This document shows positions 1 through 5,333 of a DNA stretch of 11,336 nt, piece by piece (within the stretch, counting starts at the first letter, position 1; every line of letters begins with the position of its first letter). Under the pieces are notes generated by a model, which worked only from the letters and a program-made list of their open reading frames with translations, searched no databases and was not told the DNA's origin. The DNA comes from Clostridia bacterium. GTDB taxonomy: Bacteria > Bacillota > Clostridia > UMGS1810. Where the stretch lies: positions 1 to 11,336 of the forward strand of contig JAGBXL010000149.1 in assembly GCA_017629325.1 (NCBI GenBank), written 5' to 3'. The position numbers were made by a program, and so were the translations under genes.

Positions 1-314
1 ATGCACTTTATACAAGATAATGTGTTAATTAGAAATACTAAACACAAGATATGCTTTTTAGCACATTTTCACACAATTTTGTTGTGCATTTTGTATATGT
101 TTTACGATTTTTTTATGCTCTTTCGGCAAAAAAAGATGTGAAAAACAAATAAAATCCCTCTTATGCCTTTAAAATTGGGCAGTTGGGGGGCTTATAAAGG
201 TAAAATATTTGTTAAAAGATACAAAAACAAAACAAAACACTTGAATTATACTGTGAAATATTTACAAAGTTTTAAAAATTTCTAATTTTTTGAAACTTTA
301 GGTAAATATTACTG
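1..314. other. AT-rich intergenic region, no gene seen
   Basis: I see no credible coding region on either strand: all frames are broken by frequent stops, and no open frame has a ribosome binding site. The stretch is rich in A and T runs, for example T7 at 108-114 and A7 at 128-134. The last 40 to 50 bases before the promoter are especially AT-rich and could act as an UP element for RNA polymerase alpha subunits; that is inference. A weak inverted repeat (CACAA 72-76 / TTGTG 82-86) has no proper U-tract and does not make a convincing terminator. Many Firmicutes carry tuf or fusA just upstream of rpsJ, but neither is visible here. Confidence 0.6.
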
Positions 315-343
315 TTGAAAAAATCCCGGGGATATAGTAAAAT
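315..343 (+). promoter_or_regulatory. sigma-A promoter of the S10-spc cluster
   Basis: The -35 box is TTGAAA (315-320) and the -10 box is TAAAAT (338-343), separated by exactly 17 bases. Each box matches the housekeeping consensus at five of six positions. Transcription should start near base 349-350, leaving a leader of about 250 nt before rpsJ. The flank upstream of the -35 is almost pure A/T, as expected for a heavily used ribosomal protein promoter. It is the only good sigma-A match I find before rpsJ. Confidence 0.8.
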
Positions 344-349
344 AGCCTA

Positions 350-601
350 GTGTGGCATGACATACGATGAAGTGGAAGGTTACCTACCGCGTGCAAAATG
401 CGGTGAATTTCCATGGAGAATGTCCGAATCATTGAATCCGGGCGGCTTAGTCACAGTTAATACCAAGTGTATTTTTATGCCCCGGGAGCAGTATGCCTCG
501 GGATTTAAAAATGAGTAGGTATGACACACACGGATGTGTGTACTGTTTTTCGACTGCCGATGTGGCACCAAAAAATTATTTTATGTTAGGAGGTACTATC
601 A
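350..601 (+). promoter_or_regulatory. structured 5' leader of the S10 operon transcript
   Basis: The untranslated leader is far richer in inverted repeats than the AT-rich DNA before the promoter. By hand I see: GTGGAA 372-377 with TTCCAT 409-414 (one G-U pair), enclosing ACCGC 386-390 / GCGGT 400-404; GTCCG 422-426 / CGGGC 439-443; CCCGGG 481-486 with CTCGGG 497-502, continued past a bulged A487 by GCA 488-490 / TGC 494-496 around a 3-nt loop; and ACACACA 524-530 / TGTGTGT 535-541 closed by a CGGA tetraloop. TACCTAC 381-387 is also fully complementary to GTAGGTA 515-521, so the leader may fold as one domain. In E. coli, L4 represses its own operon through an S10 leader; whether this leader binds a ribosomal protein is unknown. 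A 15-codon ORF (413-460) lies inside it. I cannot assign it to a named RNA family. Confidence 0.6.
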
Positions 602-916
602 ATGGCTAAAAGTCAGAAAATCAGAATCAAGCTTAAAGCTTACGAGCACCAGTTAATCGATCAGTCTGCTAAAAAGATTGTTGAAACAGCTGAAAGAACA
701 GGTGCAAAGGTTGCAGGTCCTATTCCACTGCCGACAAGAAAAGAGGTTGTAACTATCCTCAGAGCTGTGCACAAATATAAAGACAGCCGTGAGCAGTTCG
801 AACTCAGAACTCATAAGAGACTTATCGACATTTTAGAGCCTACACCAAAAACCATCGACACACTTTTAAAAATTTCTCTCCCCGCTGGCGTGGATATCGA
901 AATCAAACAGGTGTGA
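602..916 (+). CDS. rpsJ: 30S ribosomal protein S10 (NusE)
   Basis: S10 belongs to the head of the small ribosomal subunit and also acts as NusE, the partner of NusB in transcription antitermination. The 104-residue product is close to the usual 102-103. It carries the family core TILRAVHKYKDSREQFE at residues 51-67, followed by RTHKRLIDI. This long loop region threads into the 16S rRNA head. The ATG is supported by AGGAGGT at 588-594 with a 7-nt spacer. It is the first gene of the cluster, directly behind the structured leader, and is separated from rplC by an unusually long 125-nt spacer. No anomalies are seen in the protein. Confidence 0.99.
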   Translation: MAKSQKIRIKLKAYEHQLIDQSAKKIVETAERTGAKVAGPIPLPTRKEVVTILRAVHKYKDSREQFELRTHKRLIDILEPTPKTIDTLLKISLPAGVDIEIKQV

Positions 917-1041
917 TTTAAGATGAGATGCAGAAAGCTTTAATGATTCTGCACGGTTGCTGTCTCCATCCTAAGGCAGCAGGTCATGTTGAGGCACCTT
1001 AAGCTTCAACCAATAACCAATAATATAGGAGGAAATGAAAA
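917..1041 (+). promoter_or_regulatory. rpsJ-rplC spacer with three consecutive hairpins
   Basis: This is the longest gap inside the cluster and it is densely self-complementary. Hairpin 1 is TGCAGAA 929-935 / TTCTGCA 947-953 (7 perfect pairs, 11-nt loop). Hairpin 2 is GCTGTC 959-964 / GGCAGC 975-980 (one G-U), extendable outwards by T958-A981 and T957-G982. Hairpin 3 is GTTGAGGC 988-995 / GCTTCAAC 1003-1010 (one G-U). None is followed by a U-tract, so they do not look like terminators. ATGCAGAAAGC at 928-938 repeats exactly at the rplC start (1042-1052), so TTCTGCA could pair with either copy. A second alternative is self-complementary AAGCTT at 935-940 and 1001-1006. An ORF of 24 codons (928-1002) starts at the upstream copy but has only a poor ribosome binding site. 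The rplC Shine-Dalgarno is AGGAGG at 1027-1032. A regulatory role is inference. Confidence 0.5.
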
Positions 1042-1671
1042 ATGCAGAAAGCAATTTTAGGAAAGAAACTCGGAATGACCCAGCTTTTTACAGAAGACGG
1101 CACAGTAATTCCTGTTACTGTTATCGAAGCCGGTCCTAACGCGGTTGTTCAGAAGAAAACAGTTGAAAACGACGGCTACAATGCAATTCAGGTCGGTTTC
1201 GGCGAGTGCAAAGAAAAAGCACTGAACAAACCCTTAATGGGACACCTTGCAAAAGCAGGCGTTAGCCCCAAGAAACATCTTAAAGAATTCAGACTCGAAG
1301 ATTGCGAAAGCTACAATGTTGGCGATGTAATCACTGCTGAAATCTTTGCAGAGGGCGACAAAATCGATGTTACAGGCATCAGCAAAGGTCATGGCTTTGC
1401 AGGTACAATTAAAAGATGGGGAACCCACAGAGGTCCTATGACTCACGGCTCCGGCTACCACAGAGGTGTTGGTTCCATGGGTGCTTGCTCAACACCATCA
1501 AGAGTTATGAAAAACAAAAGACTTCCAGGTCATATGGGTGTTGAACAGGTTACAGTTCAGAATTTAAGTGTTGTTAAGGTAGATTTAGAAAAGAACATTA
1601 TCCTTGTTAAAGGTGCTGTTCCCGGTCCTAAAGGCGGTATCTTAACAGTTAAAGACAGTATTAAAGCGTAA
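1042..1671 (+). CDS. rplC: 50S ribosomal protein L3
   Basis: L3 is an early-assembling large-subunit protein that binds 23S rRNA and sends a long loop towards the peptidyl transferase centre. Its 209 residues match the bacterial family length. The diagnostic core runs from about residue 116 to 166: GHGFAGTIKRW, then GPMTHGSGYHRGVGSMGA, then TPSRVMKNKRLPGHMG. This form (KRWGTHRGP) differs from the E. coli style but is recognisable. ATG is chosen because AGGAGG at 1027-1032 lies 9 nt upstream; an ATG at 1035 is out of frame. The first codons (ATGCAGAAAGC) are duplicated upstream at 928-938, which may matter for control of this gene. Confidence 0.99.
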   Translation: MQKAILGKKLGMTQLFTEDGTVIPVTVIEAGPNAVVQKKTVENDGYNAIQVGFGECKEKALNKPLMGHLAKAGVSPKKHLKEFRLEDCESYNVGDVITAEIFAEGDKIDVTGISKGHGFAGTIKRWGTHRGPMTHGSGYHRGVGSMGACSTPSRVMKNKRLPGHMGVEQVTVQNLSVVKVDLEKNIILVKGAVPGPKGGILTVKDSIKA

Positions 1672-1696
1672 GATTCGAAGAAAGGAGGACTAACAC

Positions 1697-2320
1697 ATGC
1701 CTAAATTAGCTTTATATAATATGGAAGGAAACAAAATCGGTGATATCGAAGTATCCGATAAAGTTTTCGCACAGGAAGTAAACAAGGTAGCTCTTCACCA
1801 GGTTGTTGTTAACTATCTTGCAAATCAGAGACAGGGCACACAGAGCACCAAAACCCGTTCAGAAGTACGCGGCGGCGGTATCAAACCCTGGAGACAGAAA
1901 GGCACAGGCCGTGCAAGACAGGGTTCAATCCGTGCTACACAGTGGATTAAAGGTGGTATTGCTCTCGGTCCTAAACCAAGAGATTACAGCTACTCAGTAA
2001 ACAAAAAGCTTAAAAAAGTTGCTATGATTTCAGCTCTCAGTGCAAAATGTGCTGATAATGAAATAATCGTAGTAGATGAAATAAAACTCGATGAAATCAA
2101 AACCAAAAAGGTTGCCGAAATGCTTAAAGCTCTTAATGCTCCTGCAAAGGCTCTCATCGTTACAAACGAAAAATGCGACAATGTTGTTAAGTCAGCAAGA
2201 AATATCGAAGGTGTTACTACCACATTTATGGGTAGCTTAAATGTTTACGATATTTTAAAACATGACGTTATGGTTGTTACAAAAGACGCCGTAGCCAAGA
2301 TTGAGGAGGTGTACGCATAA
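1697..2320 (+). CDS. rplD: 50S ribosomal protein L4
   Basis: L4 binds domain I of 23S rRNA and lines the exit tunnel. The extended tunnel loop is visible at about residues 45-95, with the hallmark stretch RGGGIKPWRQKGTGRARQGS (58-77). The 207-aa length is normal. Shine-Dalgarno AAAGGAGG (1681-1688) sits 8 nt before the ATG, and the gap to rplC is 25 nt. The stop codon TAA shares its last base with the ATG of rplW (TAATG), so translation of the two is probably coupled. In E. coli L4 is the autogenous repressor of the S10 operon; nothing in the protein sequence alone shows whether it does the same here. Confidence 0.99.
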   Translation: MPKLALYNMEGNKIGDIEVSDKVFAQEVNKVALHQVVVNYLANQRQGTQSTKTRSEVRGGGIKPWRQKGTGRARQGSIRATQWIKGGIALGPKPRDYSYSVNKKLKKVAMISALSAKCADNEIIVVDEIKLDEIKTKKVAEMLKALNAPAKALIVTNEKCDNVVKSARNIEGVTTTFMGSLNVYDILKHDVMVVTKDAVAKIEEVYA

Positions 2321-2610
2321 TGACAAATCACGACATCATTATAAAACCTATAGTTTCCGAAAAAAGCATGGATCAGTTAGCAGACAGAAAGTACACCTTT
2401 AAAGTTGCTATGAATGCAAACAAAATCGAAATCAAAAAAGCTGTTGAAGAAATTTTCGGCGTTAAAGTTGAAAAAATCACCACAGCAAGAGTGCTCGGAA
2501 AAGTAAAAAGAATGGGTGCTACATCAGGTAAAAGAGCCGATTGGAAAAAAGCAATCGTAAAACTTACCGCTGATAGCAAAACAATCGAATTTTTCGATGG
2601 CATGGCGTAA
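2320..2610 (+). CDS. rplW: 50S ribosomal protein L23
   Basis: L23 sits at the mouth of the polypeptide exit tunnel and is a docking point for trigger factor and SRP. The 96-aa product has the expected start (HDIIIKPIVSEKSM), the KYTFKVAMNANKIEIKKAVEEIFGVKV core at about residues 24-50, and the basic RVLGKVKRMG loop. The ribosome binding site GAGGAGGT (2303-2310) lies inside the last codons of rplD, and the ATG overlaps the rplD stop by one base. This tight arrangement fits stoichiometric synthesis of L4 and L23. Confidence 0.99.
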   Translation: MTNHDIIIKPIVSEKSMDQLADRKYTFKVAMNANKIEIKKAVEEIFGVKVEKITTARVLGKVKRMGATSGKRADWKKAIVKLTADSKTIEFFDGMA

Positions 2611-2637
2611 TTAACTAAGTTAGGAGAGTGAAAAGGA

Positions 2638-3471
2638 ATGGCAATTAAAAAATATAATCCTACTTCTCCCGCACGCAGATTTATGACTGTTTCAACTTTT
2701 GAAGAACTTTCAAAGGTTGCTCCCGAAAAAAGCCTTCTGGAACCTTTAAAGAAACACTCCGGAAGAAACTCATACGGCAGAATCACAGTTCGTCATAGAG
2801 GCGGCGGAAACAGAAGAAAATACAGAGTTATCGATTTCAAGAGAATTAAAGATAACATGAATGCTACTGTTCTTTCAATCGAATACGATCCCAACAGAAC
2901 AGCTAACATTGCACTTATTCAGTATGAAGACGGCGAAAAAGCTTACATCATTGCACCTTATGGCTTAACAGCTGGTGATGTTGTAAGATCAGGAAGCGAT
3001 GCCGATATTAAACCCGGTAATGCACTTCCCATCAAAAACATTCCCGTTGGTACACTTATTCACAACATTGAGCTTTTCCCCGGCAGAGGTGCTCAGCTTG
3101 TTCGTTCAGCAGGCAACAGTGCACAGCTCATGGCTAAAGAGGGGCAGTGGGCTCAGGTAAGACTTCCCTCCGGTGAAGTTAGAATGGTTAGAGTTGACTG
3201 CAAAGCAACAATCGGCCAGGTTGGAAACATTGATTATGAAAACATTTCTATCGGTAAAGCCGGCAGAAAAAGACACATGGGATGGAGACCTACCGTTCGT
3301 GGTGTTGTTATGAACCCCTGCGACCATCCTCACGGTGGTGGTGAAGGTAAATCACCTGTTGGTATGCCTAGTCCTGTTACTCCTTGGGGTAAACCTACAC
3401 TCGGTTACAAAACCAGAAAGAAAAACAAACATTCCAACAAATACATTGTTAAAACAAGAAAAGGCAAATAA
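2638..3471 (+). CDS. rplB: 50S ribosomal protein L2
   Basis: L2 is a primary 23S rRNA binder needed for subunit association and peptidyl transferase assembly. All family signatures are present in 277 residues: RHRGGGNRRKYRVIDFKR (52-69), GRGAQLVRSAGNSAQLMAKE (149-168), and the C-terminal loop MNPCDHPHGGGEGKSPVG (225-242) with the conserved histidine of DHPHGGGEG. The residue before DHPHGGG is Cys, a position that varies between lineages. AGGAG at 2622-2626 stands 11 nt before the ATG, a slightly long spacing, and the sequence in between is purine-rich. The gene is followed by a 71-nt AT-rich spacer, unusual for this cluster. Confidence 0.99.
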   Translation: MAIKKYNPTSPARRFMTVSTFEELSKVAPEKSLLEPLKKHSGRNSYGRITVRHRGGGNRRKYRVIDFKRIKDNMNATVLSIEYDPNRTANIALIQYEDGEKAYIIAPYGLTAGDVVRSGSDADIKPGNALPIKNIPVGTLIHNIELFPGRGAQLVRSAGNSAQLMAKEGQWAQVRLPSGEVRMVRVDCKATIGQVGNIDYENISIGKAGRKRHMGWRPTVRGVVMNPCDHPHGGGEGKSPVGMPSPVTPWGKPTLGYKTRKKNKHSNKYIVKTRKGK

Positions 3472-3542
3472 TATCCTATTTAATATACTTATTATTTACC
3501 TTACGGATATTAAACCGCATTTTGGAAGGAGGTTTATAAATA
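3472..3542 (+). promoter_or_regulatory. AT-rich rplB-rpsS spacer with SD-overlapping inverted repeats
   Basis: At 71 nt this is the second longest gap among the ribosomal genes. TAATATCC at 3469-3476, which includes the rplB stop codon, is perfectly complementary to GGATATTA at 3505-3512. Immediately next to it, TAAACC 3511-3516 is complementary to GGTTTA 3531-3536, whose GG belongs to the rpsS Shine-Dalgarno AAGGAGGT (3526-3533). The two helices could almost stack, overlapping by only two bases, and would partly hide the ribosome binding site. Both are AT-rich and therefore weak, and a role in translation control is speculative. Confidence 0.3.
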
Positions 3543-3821
3543 ATGGGAAGATCAGTTAAAAAAGGTCCTTTCGTCGAAGAAAGACTTATGAAAAGAATCG
3601 TAGATATGAACGCTGCAGGTGAAAAGAGAGTTATCAAAACCTGGTCAAGATCATCTACAATATTCCCTGAAATGGTTGGTCACACAATCGCAGTACACGA
3701 TGGCAGAAAGCACGTGCCTGTATATGTTAGTGAAGATATGGTAGGACATAAGCTCGGTGAATTTGCTCCTACAAGAACATACAAAGGTCATGCAGGTTCA
3801 AAAACCACAAATGCCAGATAA
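3543..3821 (+). CDS. rpsS: 30S ribosomal protein S19
   Basis: S19 forms a complex with S13 in the 30S head and contacts the A-site region. The product is 92 aa, the standard length. It starts MGRSVKKGPFVEERL, has the motif IKTWSRSSTIFPEMVGHTIAVHDGRKHVPVYV (about residues 31-62), and ends with KLGEFAPTRTYKGHAG, all typical of the family. Shine-Dalgarno AAGGAGGT (3526-3533) precedes the ATG by 9 nt and lies partly within a possible weak helix. A 40-nt gap without notable structure separates it from rplV. Confidence 0.99.
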   Translation: MGRSVKKGPFVEERLMKRIVDMNAAGEKRVIKTWSRSSTIFPEMVGHTIAVHDGRKHVPVYVSEDMVGHKLGEFAPTRTYKGHAGSKTTNAR

Positions 3822-3861
3822 TCATAAAATAGTTTAAGTTCTATGAGAGGAGGATTCACGA

Positions 3862-4209
3862 ATGGAACAGGTTACACAGGCTGTAGCAAAATTAAGCTAC
3901 GCACGTATTTCTTCAAGAAAAGTTAAAACTGTTATAGATTTAATCAGAAACAAAAATGCCGGTGAAGCATTAGCTATATTAAAGCTCACACCAAAGGCAG
4001 CTTCTGAACTCGTTGAAAAGCTCTTAAAATCTGCTATTGCAAATGCCGAAAACAATCACGGCATGGATGTAGAAAAGCTCTATGTTGCAGAAATTTATGC
4101 TAATCAGGGCCCAACACTCAAAAGAGTAAGACCCAGAGCACAGGGCAGAGCTTTCAGAATCAGAAAGAGAACAAGCCACATCACAGTAGTTCTTAAAGAA
4201 AGAAACTAA
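3862..4209 (+). CDS. rplV: 50S ribosomal protein L22
   Basis: L22 reaches into the exit tunnel with a long beta hairpin and contacts all domains of 23S rRNA. The 115-aa sequence shows the N-terminal RISSRKVKTVIDLIRNKNAGEAL (residues 15-37), the helix with SAIANAENNHGMD, and the tunnel-hairpin sequence RVRPRAQGRAFRIRKRTSHITVVL (88-111). Macrolide-resistance changes map to this hairpin in other bacteria; here it looks wild type, with no insertions. AGGAGG (3848-3853) lies 8 nt before the ATG. The next gene, rpsC, starts 24 nt after the stop. Confidence 0.99.
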   Translation: MEQVTQAVAKLSYARISSRKVKTVIDLIRNKNAGEALAILKLTPKAASELVEKLLKSAIANAENNHGMDVEKLYVAEIYANQGPTLKRVRPRAQGRAFRIRKRTSHITVVLKERN

Positions 4210-4233
4210 ATTTTAGTAAAGGAGGTAAAAATC

Positions 4234-4905
4234 TTGGGTCAGAAAGTACATCCACACGGACTTAGAGTCGGCGTTATTAAAGATTGGGATTCCAAATGGT
4301 ATGCCGACAAGAAGAATTTCGGCGATAATCTTGTTGAAGATTACGAAATCAGAAAATATCTTAAAAAATCACTTTTCTCTGCCGGTATCGCTAAAATCGA
4401 AATCGAGAGAAACGATAATAAAGTAAGAGTTCATATCCACACAGCAAAACCTGGTGTTGTTATTGGTAAAGGCGGCGCTGAAAAGGATAAGATTAAGGCT
4501 CAGGTTGAAAAACTCATTGGTAAAAATGTTATCATTGATATTGTAGAAGTTAAAAATGCAGAGGTTAATGCACAGCTCGTTGCTGAAAACATTGCTGCAC
4601 AGTTAGAACGTCGTGTATCTTTCAGACGTGCTATGAAGCAGGTTATGCAAAGAGCAATGAAAATGGGTGCAAAAGGTATCAAAACATGTTGTAGCGGTCG
4701 TCTTGGCGGTGCTGAAATTGCCAGAAGCGAACACTACCACGAAGGTACTATCCCCCTTCAGACATTAAGAGCTGACATTGACTACGGTTTCTACGAGGCA
4801 GACACAACCTATGGTAAAATCGGCGTTAAAGTTTGGATTTACAAAGGTGAAGTTTTAAATGCCACTAAGAAAGCCGAAGAGAAAAAGAGCAAAGGAGGCA
4901 GATAA
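4234..4905 (+). CDS. rpsC: 30S ribosomal protein S3
   Basis: S3 sits at the mRNA entry site with S4 and S5 and contributes to helicase activity on mRNA. The 223-aa product has a type II KH domain with GVVIGKGG at residues 74-81 and the C-terminal signature SGRLGGAEIARSEHYHEGTIPLQTLRADIDYG (154-185). Two adjacent cysteines (152-153) lie just before SGRLGG, where most S3 proteins carry other small or hydrophobic residues. The start is TTG at 4234: the encoded GQKVHPHG is the invariant S3 N-terminus, and AAAGGAGGT (4217-4225) is 8 nt upstream. The last codons contain the ribosome binding site for rplP. Confidence 0.98.
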   Translation: MGQKVHPHGLRVGVIKDWDSKWYADKKNFGDNLVEDYEIRKYLKKSLFSAGIAKIEIERNDNKVRVHIHTAKPGVVIGKGGAEKDKIKAQVEKLIGKNVIIDIVEVKNAEVNAQLVAENIAAQLERRVSFRRAMKQVMQRAMKMGAKGIKTCCSGRLGGAEIARSEHYHEGTIPLQTLRADIDYGFYEADTTYGKIGVKVWIYKGEVLNATKKAEEKKSKGGR

Positions 4906-4907
4906 TC

Positions 4908-5333
4908 ATGTTGTTACCTAAAAGAGTTAAATACAGAAGAGTAATGAGAGGCCGCATGAAAGGCCAGGCACTGCGCGGTAACAAAGTAACTTATGGTGAT
5001 TTTGGTATCCAGGCTTTAGAGCCCGCATGGATCACCTCTAACCAGATTGAAGCTGCCCGTGTAGCTATGACTCGTTATATAAAAAGAGGCGGTCAGGTTT
5101 GGATTAAAATATTCCCTGATAAGCCTGTAACAGAAAAACCTGCTGAAACTCGAATGGGTTCCGGTAAAGGTTCACCAGAATACTGGGTTGCAGTTGTTAA
5201 ACCCGGCAGAGTAATGTTTGAAATCGGCGGTGTAGCTGAAGAAGTAGCAAGAGAAGCTATGAGACTTGCTATGCACAAGCTCCCCATCAAATGTAAATTT
5301 GTAACTAAGGAGGGTGATTCGAGTGAAAATTAA
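4908..5333 (+). CDS. rplP: 50S ribosomal protein L16
   Basis: L16 organises the A-tRNA binding region of the large subunit and is a late assembly protein. The 141 residues begin MLLPKRVKYRRVMRGRMKG and include GDFGIQALEPAWITSNQIEAARVAMTRYIKRGG (about 26-58), then KPAETRMGSGKGSPEYWVAVVKPGRVMFEI, all diagnostic. The gene follows rpsC after 2 nt. Its Shine-Dalgarno AAAGGAGG (4891-4898) lies in the rpsC C-terminal codons. The 3' end overlaps the start of rpmC by 11 nt and carries the rpmC ribosome binding site, suggesting coupled translation. Confidence 0.99.
   Translation: MLLPKRVKYRRVMRGRMKGQALRGNKVTYGDFGIQALEPAWITSNQIEAARVAMTRYIKRGGQVWIKIFPDKPVTEKPAETRMGSGKGSPEYWVAVVKPGRVMFEIGGVAEEVAREAMRLAMHKLPIKCKFVTKEGDSSEN

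Noticed and set aside
61..92. Hairpin CACAA/TTGTG as a terminator for an upstream gene
   Set aside because: The stem is only five AT-rich pairs and no clean U-tract follows on either strand.
108..134. T7 ... A7 inverted repeat near 120 as a bidirectional terminator
   Set aside because: On both strands the T run comes before the stem and the A run after it, the reverse of what a terminator needs.
367..435. 22-codon ORF in the rpsJ leader (MKWKVTYRV...)
   Set aside because: No ribosome binding site before the ATG, and it overlaps the better placed but still doubtful ORF at 413-460.
380..571. 63-aa open frame on the minus strand inside the rpsJ leader
   Set aside because: No Shine-Dalgarno precedes it, it resembles no family I know, and the same DNA is better explained as a structured leader on the + strand.
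2373..2786. 137-aa open frame on the minus strand across rplW and rplB
   Set aside because: It lies antisense to two certain genes, has no ribosome binding site or recognisable domain, and its Ser/Phe/Leu-rich composition is what reverse reading of Lys/Glu-rich ribosomal genes gives.
3446..3474. Promoter-like TTGTTA-N17-TAATAT before rpsS
   Set aside because: Both boxes match consensus at only four of six positions in AT-rich sequence, and the -10 covers the rplB stop codon. Chance is the simpler explanation.
3335..3559. 74-aa open frame on the + strand over the end of rplB and the start of rpsS
   Set aside because: It is out of frame with both genes and most of it is a shadow of the rplB codons.
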